DNA of 64,000 nucleotides from Terriglobia bacterium (GCA_032252755.1 JAVUPY010000090.1:1-64000); one strand, 5' to 3'; shown: positions 18,325 to 29,044, counted from the first letter of the stretch. Numbers and translations: made by a program. Notes: generated by a model from the letters alone, not told the origin.

Positions 18325-18943
18325 GACGGATCTCCTGGTTCAGGAGAGAGGGAGCCTTCGCGGTGTTGACGATCAATTCTGTCACCGCCTCGATTCCGAT
18401 CTTGGCATTGATCCACAGGTGATACAGCAACGGATCCTTCCATTCGGTGTCGTGAAATTCGCGAATGTAGGCGGAACGTTCCTCGTCGACACGGGCAACA
18501 GCCTTCAGCAGCTCTTTCTCGCTGGCATATTGCCGGCGCAATCGTTCCAGCCGGTACTCAAGTGGAGCAAAGAGGAAGACATGCAGTACGTCGGGCCGGT
18601 CTCGCAGCACGCACTGGCCGCCTCGACCGACGATCACGCACTTTCCCCGGTAGCTCGCTTCCAGGATCGCGTTGCGTGTGAACTCGTGAATGTTTTCGGC
18701 GTCAGCCACGTCGACCGTGGTACCGCCCGTCTCGAGCCACACTGCCCGCGCGATGCGCTCCAGCCACCACGTACCGCGCCCGTCGAGTTCCCGCGCGGCT
18801 CTCGGACTAACATGAAATTTTTCGCTGATTTGGTCGATCAGGCTGCGATCGATCAGATCCCATCCCAGGCGTCTGGCGACGCGCTGTGCTATTTCTCCGC
18901 CACCGGTTCCGTATTCGCGGGCAAGTGTAATCGTGCGAATCAT
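18317..18943 (-). CDS. Cytidylate-kinase-like family protein
   Basis: A 208-residue P-loop protein. MIRTITLAREYGTGGGEIAQRVA is the family's opening, with a glycine-rich loop REYGTGGG lacking the usual GKS/T. LGWDLIDRSLIDQISEKF, GKCVIVGRGGQCVL, VFLFAPLEYRLERL and YIREFHDTEWKDPLLYHLWINAKIG are the further blocks of the cytidylate kinase-like family (PF13189 type). True Cmk enzymes keep a Lys in the loop, so activity on CMP is uncertain. An in-frame ATG at 18967 would add 8 residues; I chose 18943, right at the first strand. Its 3' end overlaps the PfpI gene by 8 bp. Confidence 0.85.
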   Translation of the reverse strand: MIRTITLAREYGTGGGEIAQRVARRLGWDLIDRSLIDQISEKFHVSPRAARELDGRGTWWLERIARAVWLETGGTTVDVADAENIHEFTRNAILEASYRGKCVIVGRGGQCVLRDRPDVLHVFLFAPLEYRLERLRRQYASEKELLKAVARVDEERSAYIREFHDTEWKDPLLYHLWINAKIGIEAVTELIVNTAKAPSLLNQEIRHG

Positions 18944-19034
18944 TGGTGTGACCTCCAATCTCCGCACTACTTTTCACTTTAAACACTTTCGTGCCCCCAT
19001 GCAGTGATAGCGGTCACGCATCCAGCGCTAATAA

Positions 19035-19059
19035 AAAACCGCGCATGGTGCGCGGTTTT
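19035..19059 (-). terminator. Intrinsic terminator after the 19.1 kb secreted-protein gene
   Basis: AAAACCGCGCA-TGG-TGCGCGGTTTT is an 11-bp perfect stem with a 3-base loop. On the minus strand it is followed by TTTTTTATT, so it ends the transcript of the gene at 19099-19521. Confidence 0.88.
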
Positions 19060-19098
19060 CAGTCGGTTCACTCAATCTTCAATTCTTCGGTCGCTTGC

Positions 19099-19521
19099 TT
19101 ACTGCTGCTTCTTCTGCTGCCCGTTATTGTCGTCTCCGTAGATGGAGTACTGGTGCGCCGGTGGGTCCAGCTTGATCACAATCTCCTGCGAGGGCTGGCT
19201 GATGTCGAAGTCTTGGCCGTATGTCTGGAACCCGCGCGCAATCACCTGCACACGCAGCTTCCCATAGGGAACGCCTGGAAACGAGGTCTTCCCTTCCATA
19301 TCCGTCTTCAGGTTCACTCCCCCTGATTCCTGGTTGCCATCTTTGTCCACCGGATGCAGAATCACCGCCGCAAACTGCACCGGCTTACCATTCGACGCCT
19401 TCACGACAGAAAATTTCAAGTTGCTGGCGTTACTCTCGTCTTTCTTCTTCTTATTCTTCTGCGCGAAGGAAATCCCCAGCAACAGAAGTACCGCAACAAT
19501 AAGAATGGAGGTCTTCCTCAT
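19099..19521 (-). CDS. Secreted protein with carboxypeptidase-regulatory-like fold
   Basis: A 140-residue protein with a clear signal peptide (MRKTSILIVAVLLLLGISFAQ) and a lysine-rich stretch KNKKKKDES after cleavage. The middle follows the CarboxypepD_reg pattern: GKPVQFAAVILHPVDKDG, then TDMEGKTSFPGVPYGKLRVQVIARGFQTY, an Ig-like beta sandwich used in the acidobacterial envelope. The tail YGDDNNGQQKKQQ is polar and disordered. No enzyme motif is seen. It probably sits in the periplasm. The gene is alone on the minus strand with a strong terminator 40 bp behind it. Confidence 0.7.
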   Translation of the reverse strand: MRKTSILIVAVLLLLGISFAQKNKKKKDESNASNLKFSVVKASNGKPVQFAAVILHPVDKDGNQESGGVNLKTDMEGKTSFPGVPYGKLRVQVIARGFQTYGQDFDISQPSQEIVIKLDPPAHQYSIYGDDNNGQQKKQQ

Positions 19522-19569
19522 CTAAAGCCACCTCGCATTCTATTGTAAGCGGCTGGATTGCCCCTGTCA

Positions 19570-20757
19570 TCAGGGCTGGCCAAGCTTTGGACGTCTCAGG
19601 ATCGGACGATCGCTGTCCTTCGCCCCACTGACGTTCGTCTGATCGCTACCGCCCTTGTGCTCGGACTTCAGGAGGGTTGGGCCATTGGATTTCTTTTTCA
19701 GCAGCGTGCGCTCATTCAGGATTGAGGCCAGGCGCGCCTTGATGTTCTGGAACTCGCTCGTGTCGACAATGTATTCCGGCCGCGGCGGCAGGTACTCCGC
19801 GATCTCTCTTTGTGCGCGTTCTACCCTGTCCGCCGTCATCGGGTGTGTCGAGAACGCCTTCGCAATGAAGTTCTTCTTGTGCTTCTCCTGCGCTTTTAAC
19901 TTTTCGAAAAAGTTCACGAAACTTGTTGGATCGTACCCGGCCTTGTACTCGTACTCGATCCCAAGCAAATCGGCCTCGCGCTCGTTGTCACGGCTGAACT
20001 TCAGGAAACCCATCGGAACCGCGAGCCCCGCCGCCTCTTCCACCGCGAACCCCACCGGACCGCCAATGAAGATCAACGGAATCGAAGCGACATTCCATAT
20101 CTGGCCTCGCGTCATGTTGCGCGTCGCATGCCGCGCCGCCACGTGCGCGATCTCGTGTGCCATCACCCCGGCCAGTTCCGACTCTGATTCCGCCGCCATG
20201 ATCAGGCCCGTATCAACGTAGAAGTAGCCACCCGGCAGCGCAAATGCGTTGATCTCATTGTCTTCGATTATCTTGACTTTGAATGGCACCACCGCGTCGG
20301 AGTTGCGCACCAGGTTCTGTGCCAACCGATTGACGTATTCGTTGATCACGGGATCCTTCAGGATGCGCGCGTTCTGATCCACTTCCTGCGCCATCTCGCG
20401 TCCAAGCGCTTCTTCCCTCTGGATCGAGTAAAAGTTGATTCCTTTCCCTATTCCCCGATCGCCAATCAGGTGGACGTCGTACTTCTTGGGGATATGCTTC
20501 TTCAGTTTGGCCCCGGTGATCGGTGTCGCCGGTGGAGTAATGGCCTGTGAAGTCGCTTCCGCCCACTGCAGACTAATCTCTCCGGTTCGCGGATTTTCAA
20601 TCTTCGAAAGCTCCCCCATCATTGCAGGCGGTTGCGCAACCTGGGCAGTGAGCGGCAATCCAACACAGCATAGAATCAGCGGCAATAAGTACCGGACGAA
20701 CTTCGCAATTGTGAACAGGAGCGGACGCGCTGGGGAGGGCGGGCGAAGCATTTGCAA
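19570..20757 (-). CDS. M48 family metalloprotease
   Basis: A 395-residue zinc protease with an N-terminal membrane or signal helix at about 15-40 (FVRYLLPLILCCVGLPLTAQ). The gluzincin motif HEIAH is H201-H205 in GVMAHEIAHVAARH, and the third ligand is the Glu in FSRDNEREADLLGIEY. This is the BepA/LoiP-like arrangement of periplasmic M48 proteases that clear misfolded outer-membrane proteins. FSTHPMTADRVERAQREI is the typical C-terminal core end, followed by a charged, disordered tail (about 345-395). The start is uncertain; ATG 20757 gives a long basic leader, and a shorter form is possible. It faces groESL divergently, 431 bp away. Confidence 0.9.
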   Translation of the reverse strand: MQMLRPPSPARPLLFTIAKFVRYLLPLILCCVGLPLTAQVAQPPAMMGELSKIENPRTGEISLQWAEATSQAITPPATPITGAKLKKHIPKKYDVHLIGDRGIGKGINFYSIQREEALGREMAQEVDQNARILKDPVINEYVNRLAQNLVRNSDAVVPFKVKIIEDNEINAFALPGGYFYVDTGLIMAAESESELAGVMAHEIAHVAARHATRNMTRGQIWNVASIPLIFIGGPVGFAVEEAAGLAVPMGFLKFSRDNEREADLLGIEYEYKAGYDPTSFVNFFEKLKAQEKHKKNFIAKAFSTHPMTADRVERAQREIAEYLPPRPEYIVDTSEFQNIKARLASILNERTLLKKKSNGPTLLKSEHKGGSDQTNVSGAKDSDRPILRRPKLGQP

Positions 20758-21041
20758 TTACCGATGCGGATGACAGCAGCCTGACCATTAAGAGTCATGG
20801 CATAACCAATGACGTTGCCCACTAAGTAGACTCGATGGTCCTCAATGAAAGCAGCAGTGTCATTCACCGAGCTGCTCGGCAGCGAAGGTGTACTCGCGAA
20901 TGACACCGACGGTTACTTCTGGGAAAAATTGAATACCCGGGTTGAAGACCAGCCCCGAAGGCGGCTAATATCAATGCTGACGGTAATTGGTAGTAAGTCT
21001 CTGCCAATCAGATACTTACATTGAATTTCAATCGCTTCTGC

Positions 21042-21071
21042 TTGACAGCTAAACCTGGAGTCATTTACATT
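21042..21071 (+). promoter_or_regulatory. Sigma-A-type promoter of groESL
   Basis: TTGACA at 21042-21047 and TACATT at 21066-21071 with an 18-base spacer (or TTACAT with 17). The predicted start falls inside the CIRCE element. The rest of the 431-bp gap to the M48 gene (20758-21041) shows no gene or clear structure. Confidence 0.75.
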
Positions 21072-21096
21072 AGCACTCGCTGAGCCTGAGTGCTAA
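21070..21096 (+). promoter_or_regulatory. CIRCE operator (HrcA binding site)
   Basis: TTAGCACTC (21070-21078), a 9-base spacer, then GAGTGCTAA (21088-21096): an exact match to the CIRCE consensus. It overlaps the -10 region and start, so HrcA bound here would block groESL transcription until heat shock titrates GroEL. hrcA itself is not in the window. Confidence 0.97.
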
Positions 21097-21188
21097 CAAC
21101 CGCTCGGCCCCGAAGTTCTGCCCGCCCCCGCGGGCCAAATTTAAACCGCAAAGATACCCAAAGCACACACTTCGAAAGGAGTTGCAGA

Positions 21189-21512
21189 ATGTCAACGAAG
21201 CTCACACCTCTGCATGACCGCATCGTGGTACGCCGCGTTGAGGAGGCCGAAACCACCCGTGGCGGAATCATCATCCCCGACACCGCCAAGGACAAACCGC
21301 AGGAAGGCGAAGTAATCGCCGTCGGCCCTGGAAAGAGCAATGACGAGGGCAAGGTGTTCCCCCTGCAGGTGAAGGCAGGCGACCGCATCCTGTTCGGCAA
21401 GTACGCCGGAACCGAAATCAAGATTGATGGCGAAGATTTCCTGATCAAGCGCGAGGAAGAAGTCCTCGGCGTCCTGACCGGAACCGCCAAGAGCGTCAAG
21501 AAGGCGTCGTAA
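21189..21512 (+). CDS. groES: Co-chaperonin GroES
   Basis: The 107-residue lid of the GroEL chamber. [39 protein letters not shown] is the classic N-terminal half with the mobile loop (about 17-33), and [33 protein letters not shown] the second barrel half. Its C-terminal tail ([11 protein letters not shown]) is about ten residues longer than E. coli GroES. The ATG at 21189 has AAAGGAG eight bases upstream; the open frame before it carries the promoter and is not coding. groEL follows 107 bp later under the same CIRCE-controlled promoter. Confidence 0.98.
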   Translation: MSTKLTPLHDRIVVRRVEEAETTRGGIIIPDTAKDKPQEGEVIAVGPGKSNDEGKVFPLQVKAGDRILFGKYAGTEIKIDGEDFLIKREEEVLGVLTGTAKSVKKAS

Positions 21513-21607
21513 TCCGCTTCGCGCTCTGATGCTGCACCGTGATGTCCAGCCCTTTGTCATCACGACCGTAGCAAGGGATCTGCTGTTCAACGAATTTTGA
21601 AACTTGA

Positions 21608-23287
<1,680 letters not shown>

Positions 23288-23313
23288 ACCGAGCAGTTTC
23301 GTTGAAAGTAGGT

Positions 23314-23355
23314 GCCCCATCCTGGCCTCAGTTGCCAGGGTGGGGCTTCTTCTTT
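23314..23355 (+). terminator. groESL terminator
   Basis: GCCCCATCCTGG pairs with CCAGGGTGGGGC (one wobble or mismatch) around a 9-base loop, followed by TTCTTCTTT. The remaining gap to 23630 shows only a weak AGGAG-TT-CTCCT palindrome (23564-23575) and no supported gene. Confidence 0.85.
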
Positions 23356-23630
23356 GGAAACTGCAATCTGCTTTGGCCGAAAAATCAACTGGGTACCGGA
23401 AATCGGCGAAGTCAGGCTACAGTCCTGTCGCTGACCGCTGTGCGATTTTCCACCGCCCCCTTCGCCCTGTTTCTGCTCGCGATGCGGGCGCTCGATTGTG
23501 GCTGATGGACTTGGCGCCTGCACACATGGTGGCGTCGAGCGCAAAGCGGCTTTCCCTCAGGACAGGAGTTCTCCTTTGAAGCCAAAGCCTCTCGTCCTTC
23601 ATCTAGTATTCGTAACTTCGCGAAGGTGGC

Positions 23631-25310
23631 ATGATGTCTTCCTTTCCCGTACCCAGCGCGCTCGATGCTCGCACGCAGATGTTTCCTGCTTTGACCGAAG
23701 CCCAGATCGGTCGTATCCGCCCAATCGCAAAGCAGCGAAAGGTAGCACCTGGCGATGTCTTGTTTCGTCCCGGAGAGACCCGCGTACCATTCTTCGTTCT
23801 ACTCTCCGGCAGCATGGAAATTGTGCAGCCGTGCTACCAAGGCGACCGGCTGATCGTGCAACACAACGCTGGAGAATTTACCGGCGAGGTGAACATGATT
23901 TCCGGCCAGCCTTCACTCGTTCTTGGACGCATCACCGAGCCGGGCGATTTCCTCGAACTCAGTCCCGAGGGACTTCGATCGCTGGTTGCCCGCGATGCCG
24001 AGTTGAGCGAAATCATGATGCGGGCGTTCATTTTGCGACGGTTGGCGCTCATCACAAACGACCTCGGCAATGTGATAATTCTCGGCTCGCGCCACTCGGC
24101 GCACACCCTTCGTCTCCGCGAGTTTCTCAGCCGTAACGGATATCCTCATCATTACGTCGACCTCGATACCGATAAGATGTCTCAGGAACTTCTTGACCGG
24201 TTCGAAGTCAGGCTCGACGAGATCCCGGTCGTCATCTGCAACGGACAGACAGTGCTCCGCAATCCGTCCACGCAATGCCTTGCCGAGTGTCTCGGCATGA
24301 ACCAGCACGTCGATAGCGGACAAGCACAGGACCTTGTTATCGTTGGAGCCGGGCCTGCGGGCCTCGCCGCCGCTGTCTATGCCGCCTCTGAAGGCCTTGA
24401 TGTTTTGCTGGTTGAAACGGAAGCGCCTGGAGGCCAGGCGGGATCAAGCTCCAAAATCGAAAACTATCTCGGTTTCCCTACTGGCGTTTCTGGCCAGGAG
24501 CTGGCGTCACGAGCTACGCACCAGGCACAGAAGTTCGGCGCCAAAATGATGGTCGCCCACAGCATCGTGAAACTCGATTGCGAACGAAATCCCTACAAGG
24601 TTTTTCTTGACGACGGCCGCGTTCTTTCCGCCCGCAGCATCGTGATCGCCACCGGAGCGCAGTACAAGAAACCGAACCTGCAAAACCTTCGCAAATTTGA
24701 AGGCCAGGGCGTTTATTACGGAGCGACCTTCATGGAATCGCAGCTGTGCGAAGGCGAAGACGTCATCGTTGTCGGAGGCGGTAACTCCGCCGGACAGGCT
24801 GCGGTATTCCTTTCGCAGACCGTGCGCAAGGTCTACATGCTCGTGCGCTCCGGGGGCCTCGCCGACACCATGTCGCGTTACCTCATCCAGCGGATCGCGG
24901 AAAACCCTCACATCGAGATTCATTACAACACTGAAATCGCCGACATCCAGGGCGTCGGTCATCTCGAATCTGTGTCCTGGATCGACAAGACTACCCGCGA
25001 GACCTCGACGCATCCGATTCGCCATGTCTTCATCATGGCTGGAGCGTCACCGCGAACCGAGTGGCTGCGCGGCTGCCTGGCGCTCGACGACAAGGGATTC
25101 ATTCTTACCGGGCGCGACCTCGACACATTGAGAGGGGCGCCCGCACCCGGTTGGACTCTGACGCGCACTCCGCTAATGCTCGAAACCAGCCTTCCCGGCG
25201 TCTTCGCCGTCGGTGACGTTCGCTCCGGAAGCGTCAAGCGCGTCGCCTCAGCCGTCGGCGAAGGCGCTATCTCAGTTCACCTGGTGCATCGCGTTCTCGC
25301 GGAGCTTTAA
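23631..25310 (+). CDS. cNMP-binding / thioredoxin-like / thioredoxin-reductase-like fusion
   Basis: A 559-residue three-part flavoprotein. Residues about 20-135 are a cyclic-nucleotide-binding barrel (GDVLFRPGET ... GEFTGEVNMISGQP). Residues 147-225 resemble a glutaredoxin/thioredoxin domain (IILGSRHSAHTLRLREFL) with Ser-His where the CxxC would be, plus the cis-Pro segment EIPVVICNG. From 235 on is a thioredoxin-reductase-type FAD/NADPH module: GAGPAG at 239-244, GGQAG at 267-271, and NADPH motif GGGNSAGQA at 382-390. The redox CxxC, expected at about 366, is replaced by ATFMES, so it cannot be an ordinary thioredoxin reductase. FAVGDVRSGSVKRVASAVGEG binds FAD at the C-terminus. Pirin follows 23 bp later and is probably co-transcribed. 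Confidence 0.87.
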   Translation: MMSSFPVPSALDARTQMFPALTEAQIGRIRPIAKQRKVAPGDVLFRPGETRVPFFVLLSGSMEIVQPCYQGDRLIVQHNAGEFTGEVNMISGQPSLVLGRITEPGDFLELSPEGLRSLVARDAELSEIMMRAFILRRLALITNDLGNVIILGSRHSAHTLRLREFLSRNGYPHHYVDLDTDKMSQELLDRFEVRLDEIPVVICNGQTVLRNPSTQCLAECLGMNQHVDSGQAQDLVIVGAGPAGLAAAVYAASEGLDVLLVETEAPGGQAGSSSKIENYLGFPTGVSGQELASRATHQAQKFGAKMMVAHSIVKLDCERNPYKVFLDDGRVLSARSIVIATGAQYKKPNLQNLRKFEGQGVYYGATFMESQLCEGEDVIVVGGGNSAGQAAVFLSQTVRKVYMLVRSGGLADTMSRYLIQRIAENPHIEIHYNTEIADIQGVGHLESVSWIDKTTRETSTHPIRHVFIMAGASPRTEWLRGCLALDDKGFILTGRDLDTLRGAPAPGWTLTRTPLMLETSLPGVFAVGDVRSGSVKRVASAVGEGAISVHLVHRVLAEL

Positions 25311-25333
25311 AGAGAATACTCAGGAGTTCGACC

Positions 25334-26242
25334 ATGTCCATCCGACCCGTCCGACGTCTCATCAAATCCAAGCCAACCCTGGAAGGTGCGGGTGTCCATC
25401 TACGTCGCGCATTCGGCTTCGGCAACACTAAAGACTTTGACCCTTTTCTTCTGCTCGACGACTTTCGCAACGATGTTCCCGAGGACTATTTGGCTGGTTT
25501 TCCCTGGCATCCCCACCGTGGAATTGAAACTATCACCTACGTTCTCGCGGGGACCGTGGAGCATGGTGACAGCATCGGCAACAAGGGAGTGATCTCGGCG
25601 GGCGATGTCCAGTGGATGACCGCCGGCAGCGGCATCATTCACCAGGAAATGCCGAAGGGCGATCCAGCAGGGAGAATGCACGGCTTTCAACTCTGGGGAA
25701 ATCTCCCGGCATCTCAAAAAATGGTTTCACCGCGCTACCAGGAAGTGAAGGCTGTCGATATCCCTTCCGTCACAGATGACGACGGCACGCATGTGCGCGT
25801 CGTGTGCGGAGAGTTCTGGGGAAAGAAAGGTCCGGTGGACGGCGTTGCCGCAGATCCGATCTATTTGGATGTTTCGGTCTCGCCGGGCAAGAGAAAAACC
25901 CTGCCCGTCGAAACGACTCGTCATGCCTTTGCCTATGTCTTCGGCGGGAGTGGAAAATTCTGCAACGCGTCAGACCCCTTGGCTGTGCCCACTGAAACGG
26001 TGAAGTGGCTCGACACGAACCCACCCGTCGAGGCTGACAACCGTTCGTTGATCCTCTTCGATTGCGGCGATGAGGTCACAGTGCAAGCCTCGGACGACGG
26101 TATTCGTTTCCTCCTCGTCTCAGGAAAACCGCTGGAGGAGCCGGTCGCATGGTACGGTCCAATCGTGATGAACACACAGGAACAACTCCGCCAAGCGTTT
26201 ACCGAATTGCAGCAGGGTACGTTCCTTAAGGACAAGCGCTAG
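25334..26242 (+). CDS. Pirin family protein
   Basis: A 302-residue bicupin. The N-terminal cupin carries the iron ligands H59, H61, H103 and E105 (FPWHPHRGIETITYVLAG and SGIIHQEMP), all intact, so it may be a quercetinase-like dioxygenase or a redox-sensing partner. GRMHGFQLWGNLPASQK is the typical inter-domain segment. The C-terminal cupin lacks metal residues, as is normal for pirins. It follows the cNMP/flavoprotein fusion by 23 bp with ACTCAGGAGTTCGACC before the ATG, so the two likely share a transcript and a response to oxidative or redox conditions. Confidence 0.95.
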   Translation: MSIRPVRRLIKSKPTLEGAGVHLRRAFGFGNTKDFDPFLLLDDFRNDVPEDYLAGFPWHPHRGIETITYVLAGTVEHGDSIGNKGVISAGDVQWMTAGSGIIHQEMPKGDPAGRMHGFQLWGNLPASQKMVSPRYQEVKAVDIPSVTDDDGTHVRVVCGEFWGKKGPVDGVAADPIYLDVSVSPGKRKTLPVETTRHAFAYVFGGSGKFCNASDPLAVPTETVKWLDTNPPVEADNRSLILFDCGDEVTVQASDDGIRFLLVSGKPLEEPVAWYGPIVMNTQEQLRQAFTELQQGTFLKDKR

Positions 26243-26267
26243 TCCAATCCGGACTTCCGGGTGCACC

Positions 26268-26567
26268 GTGGCGATCAGGCCCTGTCATCAAGCCATCCAG
26301 AAACTCGCATACATTCTCTGGGAGATGCGCGGCCGCCCTGAAGGCGACCCAGAGGCGGACTGGATAGCCGCCGAGCGCGAGTTTACCGACGCACTCAATG
26401 ATGGCCGCTTGGACGGCTTCGATCAGGCCTATGTGAACAATACCGCCACTGCCGGACAGCTGCGGCGTTCGCTCGGCAGTTCTGTCGCTGAGCCTGGCCG
26501 AATTCCCTGCTTACCTCAGAACGACAATCTCAACCCGCCGAAAACTTCTCTCAGCGGCCCCGGCTGA
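26268..26567 (+). CDS. DUF2934 family protein
   Basis: A 99-residue protein starting at a GTG (26268). The signature YILWEMRGRPEGDPEADWIAAE is the DUF2934 motif, a short helical domain of unknown function found mainly in rhizobia and acidobacteria. After it the sequence (about 60-99) becomes low in pattern and its last 52 bases overlap the end of the convergent TonB-receptor gene, so the original protein may have been shorter. It lies 25 bp after pirin. No function can be assigned. Confidence 0.72.
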   Translation: MAIRPCHQAIQKLAYILWEMRGRPEGDPEADWIAAEREFTDALNDGRLDGFDQAYVNNTATAGQLRRSLGSSVAEPGRIPCLPQNDNLNPPKTSLSGPG

Positions 26568-28825
26568 TAAGAATTCCCATCGGGATCGGGCTCGGTAAAC
26601 GCAATGTAGTTGGTCGCCGTCAGGTTCCTGCCCGATACAAACAATGTGCAACTCAGTTTGCCGCAGTGCCATTGCTTTGATGCTCGCGCATTCAGCAGTC
26701 CGTAGCCATCGATATAGGCCTGGTTCGTTGGATCGATGAATGCCCGCGAATACGCCTGCGTTCCCGCGCTCAACGTCAGGTCATGAGGCAGGTTGAAAGT
26801 CGCATCGAAGTAGAGCTGCTGATTCGGCGAGTTCGGCAGCCAGTGCCCAACGAGGTTTCCGGGATAGTTTTGGCTTACGTATTGCTTGTAAACAAAATGT
26901 GAGTAAGTGTAGGCCCCGGAAAGCGTTACGAGATGCGTCGGAATCCATCGCATTTCGGTTTCCAGCCCGTAGCGACTGGTCTCTCCTGCATTCCCGTAGA
27001 ACGTCTCCAGCGGACGACTGGAAATCCTATAGCGCTCGAAATCGTTCTTCGTGTCCAAATGAAATACCGCCGCATCGTAGAACAAGCGATCGCGAATGTG
27101 TCCCCGTATTCCACCCTCCACTCCCCAAGACGTCGCCGGCACCAGGTGGGTATTGAACCCGCCAAGCGCATCGGGATTGGCGTACAACTCTTCCGTCGCT
27201 GGCGGCAAAAATCCCTGCCCCCACGATGCATAGAACCCAGTATCCCTGCGAGGATTGAACGTCACGCCAATACGCCCCGTCGCCCGGTCAAACGTCCGCT
27301 GCCCGGATAGATCGAGTCCATTGGCTTGCAGGTAATCTTTCAATTCATTGCTGATGTGATCTTTGCGGGCGCTCGCCAGAATCGACCACTTCCCGCCGAT
27401 CATCATCCTCTCGGTCACGAAGCCTGCAATTCGTCGTTCCGTTATGTGCTGGTTTGCGAGCAGGTCGGAGCTCTGCAGCCCGCCGCCAAGATTCGGGTGG
27501 CGAAAATCGTCTGCCATCTGTGCATCAAGATCGAAGCCGACGCTGAGATGGTGTCTCACACTTCCGCTGCCAAGATCTGCGTCGTATTGCGCCGAACCAC
27601 CTGGCGAACCGATATCCTGGTGATCCACCGACGACGGCACCGACTCATCATAGTGCGTGTAACGCCCATACGACGAGAACGAGATCTTCTGGTTTTCAGC
27701 GAACGTCCACTGTCCGGTGAGTGCACCCGTGCCGCGCTTCGTCTTCTGGTATTCGTTGAAAGTCAGCGCATCGGGGTTGGGCTGGCGCGGATCTTGCTCG
27801 ACTTGCTGAAGGTTCAAGCCTTCCGGATTCTGATTGAAATACCCAGTACCGGAACCGATCAAATTCAGTTGCAGACTGCGTCCAAACTTGAAGGTCAGCT
27901 TGCCGTAGAGATTGTTCCCATAGAAACGCGTGTGAACCCTGTAGCCATCTCCTGCCGCGCGTGCCGCCGATAGAAATAGCGATGTTTCTCCGAACCGCTG
28001 TGAGTATTCTGTCCGCCCCTTATAAAAGCCGTTCGAACCGCCGAGCGCCGAGAGTTCTCCGTGCGGATCGTCTCCCGCGTTGCGAGTCGAAATATCGATA
28101 ACGCCGCCCGAAGATCCTCCGCCATAAAGAAACCCCACTGGGCCGCGCACGACATCGACTTCGGAGACGCCCCCCCAATCCACATCAAACAGATCAGGCG
28201 CGAACCCTGTCGGATCGTTCAATGGAATGCCATCCAGCAGAACCTCAATGCCGCGTATTCCGCGCTCGCTCAGAATCCCCTGTCCCCGCATTGAGACATG
28301 CACGCGCTCCTGGTTCGCCTGGTTATCCACCTTCACGCCGGGGACGGCAGCCAGGACTTCTTCCGCAGCAACCGATCGCGGGAGGGCACGCAACGTTTCG
28401 GGTCCCACGACTCCGGTGGCTGCCGGAGTCTCCGACAGCGGCAACTCAAGCCGGGGCGCGTCGACTGAAATCTCCTCCTGCACCAGCACGGTCCGCGCCA
28501 AGGTCAGGTTGAGTTCGCTCGTCTTGGAGAAATCGATTGTCAGCGTCTGCGGGTAGAATCCCGGTGCAACAACCGTCAGTTGCGCTGTTCCAACTGGCGC
28601 AGCATGAATCGTGAACGCACCCGTTTCATTCGTAACAGCCGTGACTCCCGATTTCGCGATTGCGACATTGGCACCTTCAACTGCACGACCTTGCGAATCC
28701 TGCACGACGCCGTGCAATGTGCCTGTCTTTGACTGTGAATTAACCTCGGCAGGAAAAGATATGAATATGAGGACGATGGTGCCGAGTAAAAACCTGGAAC
28801 TTCGGCCTATTTTATTGGTCAGCAA
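26516..28825 (-). CDS. TonB-dependent outer-membrane receptor with CarboxypepD_reg domain
   Basis: About 769 residues from a TTG at 28825, which has AGGGGG six bases before it and gives the signal peptide RFLLGTIVLIFISFPAEVNSQ. A TTG at 28882 is a weaker alternative. Next comes a carboxypeptidase-regulatory-like domain (GTLHGVVQDSQGRAVEGANVAI ... PGFYPQTLTI), then the plug (LPRSVAAEEVLAAVPGVKV ... SMRGQGILSERGIRGIEVLLDGIPL) and a 22-strand barrel ending in LREVFGGLRLSF with a terminal Phe, as BamA substrates need. The ligand is unknown, since no TonB, siderophore or sugar genes are adjacent. Its 3' end overlaps the DUF2934 gene by 52 bp. Confidence 0.93.
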   Translation of the reverse strand: MLTNKIGRSSRFLLGTIVLIFISFPAEVNSQSKTGTLHGVVQDSQGRAVEGANVAIAKSGVTAVTNETGAFTIHAAPVGTAQLTVVAPGFYPQTLTIDFSKTSELNLTLARTVLVQEEISVDAPRLELPLSETPAATGVVGPETLRALPRSVAAEEVLAAVPGVKVDNQANQERVHVSMRGQGILSERGIRGIEVLLDGIPLNDPTGFAPDLFDVDWGGVSEVDVVRGPVGFLYGGGSSGGVIDISTRNAGDDPHGELSALGGSNGFYKGRTEYSQRFGETSLFLSAARAAGDGYRVHTRFYGNNLYGKLTFKFGRSLQLNLIGSGTGYFNQNPEGLNLQQVEQDPRQPNPDALTFNEYQKTKRGTGALTGQWTFAENQKISFSSYGRYTHYDESVPSSVDHQDIGSPGGSAQYDADLGSGSVRHHLSVGFDLDAQMADDFRHPNLGGGLQSSDLLANQHITERRIAGFVTERMMIGGKWSILASARKDHISNELKDYLQANGLDLSGQRTFDRATGRIGVTFNPRRDTGFYASWGQGFLPPATEELYANPDALGGFNTHLVPATSWGVEGGIRGHIRDRLFYDAAVFHLDTKNDFERYRISSRPLETFYGNAGETSRYGLETEMRWIPTHLVTLSGAYTYSHFVYKQYVSQNYPGNLVGHWLPNSPNQQLYFDATFNLPHDLTLSAGTQAYSRAFIDPTNQAYIDGYGLLNARASKQWHCGKLSCTLFVSGRNLTATNYIAFTEPDPDGNSYQPGPLREVFGGLRLSF

Positions 28826-29017
28826 AGGAGGCCCCCTATAATCTAGCCTAGCACTGAAGGCACACCGACTACATGGCAGCAATCCCGCCGCTGCTCTCGA
28901 TACCCTTTACCACTTCTCAGAAGATTCTGCTGTGATGAACTGGCAAAGTAGGTGTTCTTTCAGTTTCATCCCAGTGCGCCGAACCCGCGTCTCGGCTGCC
29001 CCCTTCAAATAAAAAGA

Positions 29018-29044
29018 CTCGGACTTCACCGATTGAAGTCCGAG
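29018..29044 (-). terminator. Terminator of the malic enzyme gene
   Basis: CTCGGACTTC and GAAGTCCGAG form a perfect 10-bp stem with a 7-base loop; on the minus strand it is followed by TCTTTTTATTT. Confidence 0.9.

Noticed and set aside
20786-20800. The 14-mer CCATTAAGAGTCAT here and again near 38785
   Set aside because: A shared 14-mer is expected by chance in 64 kb, and the flanks are unrelated.
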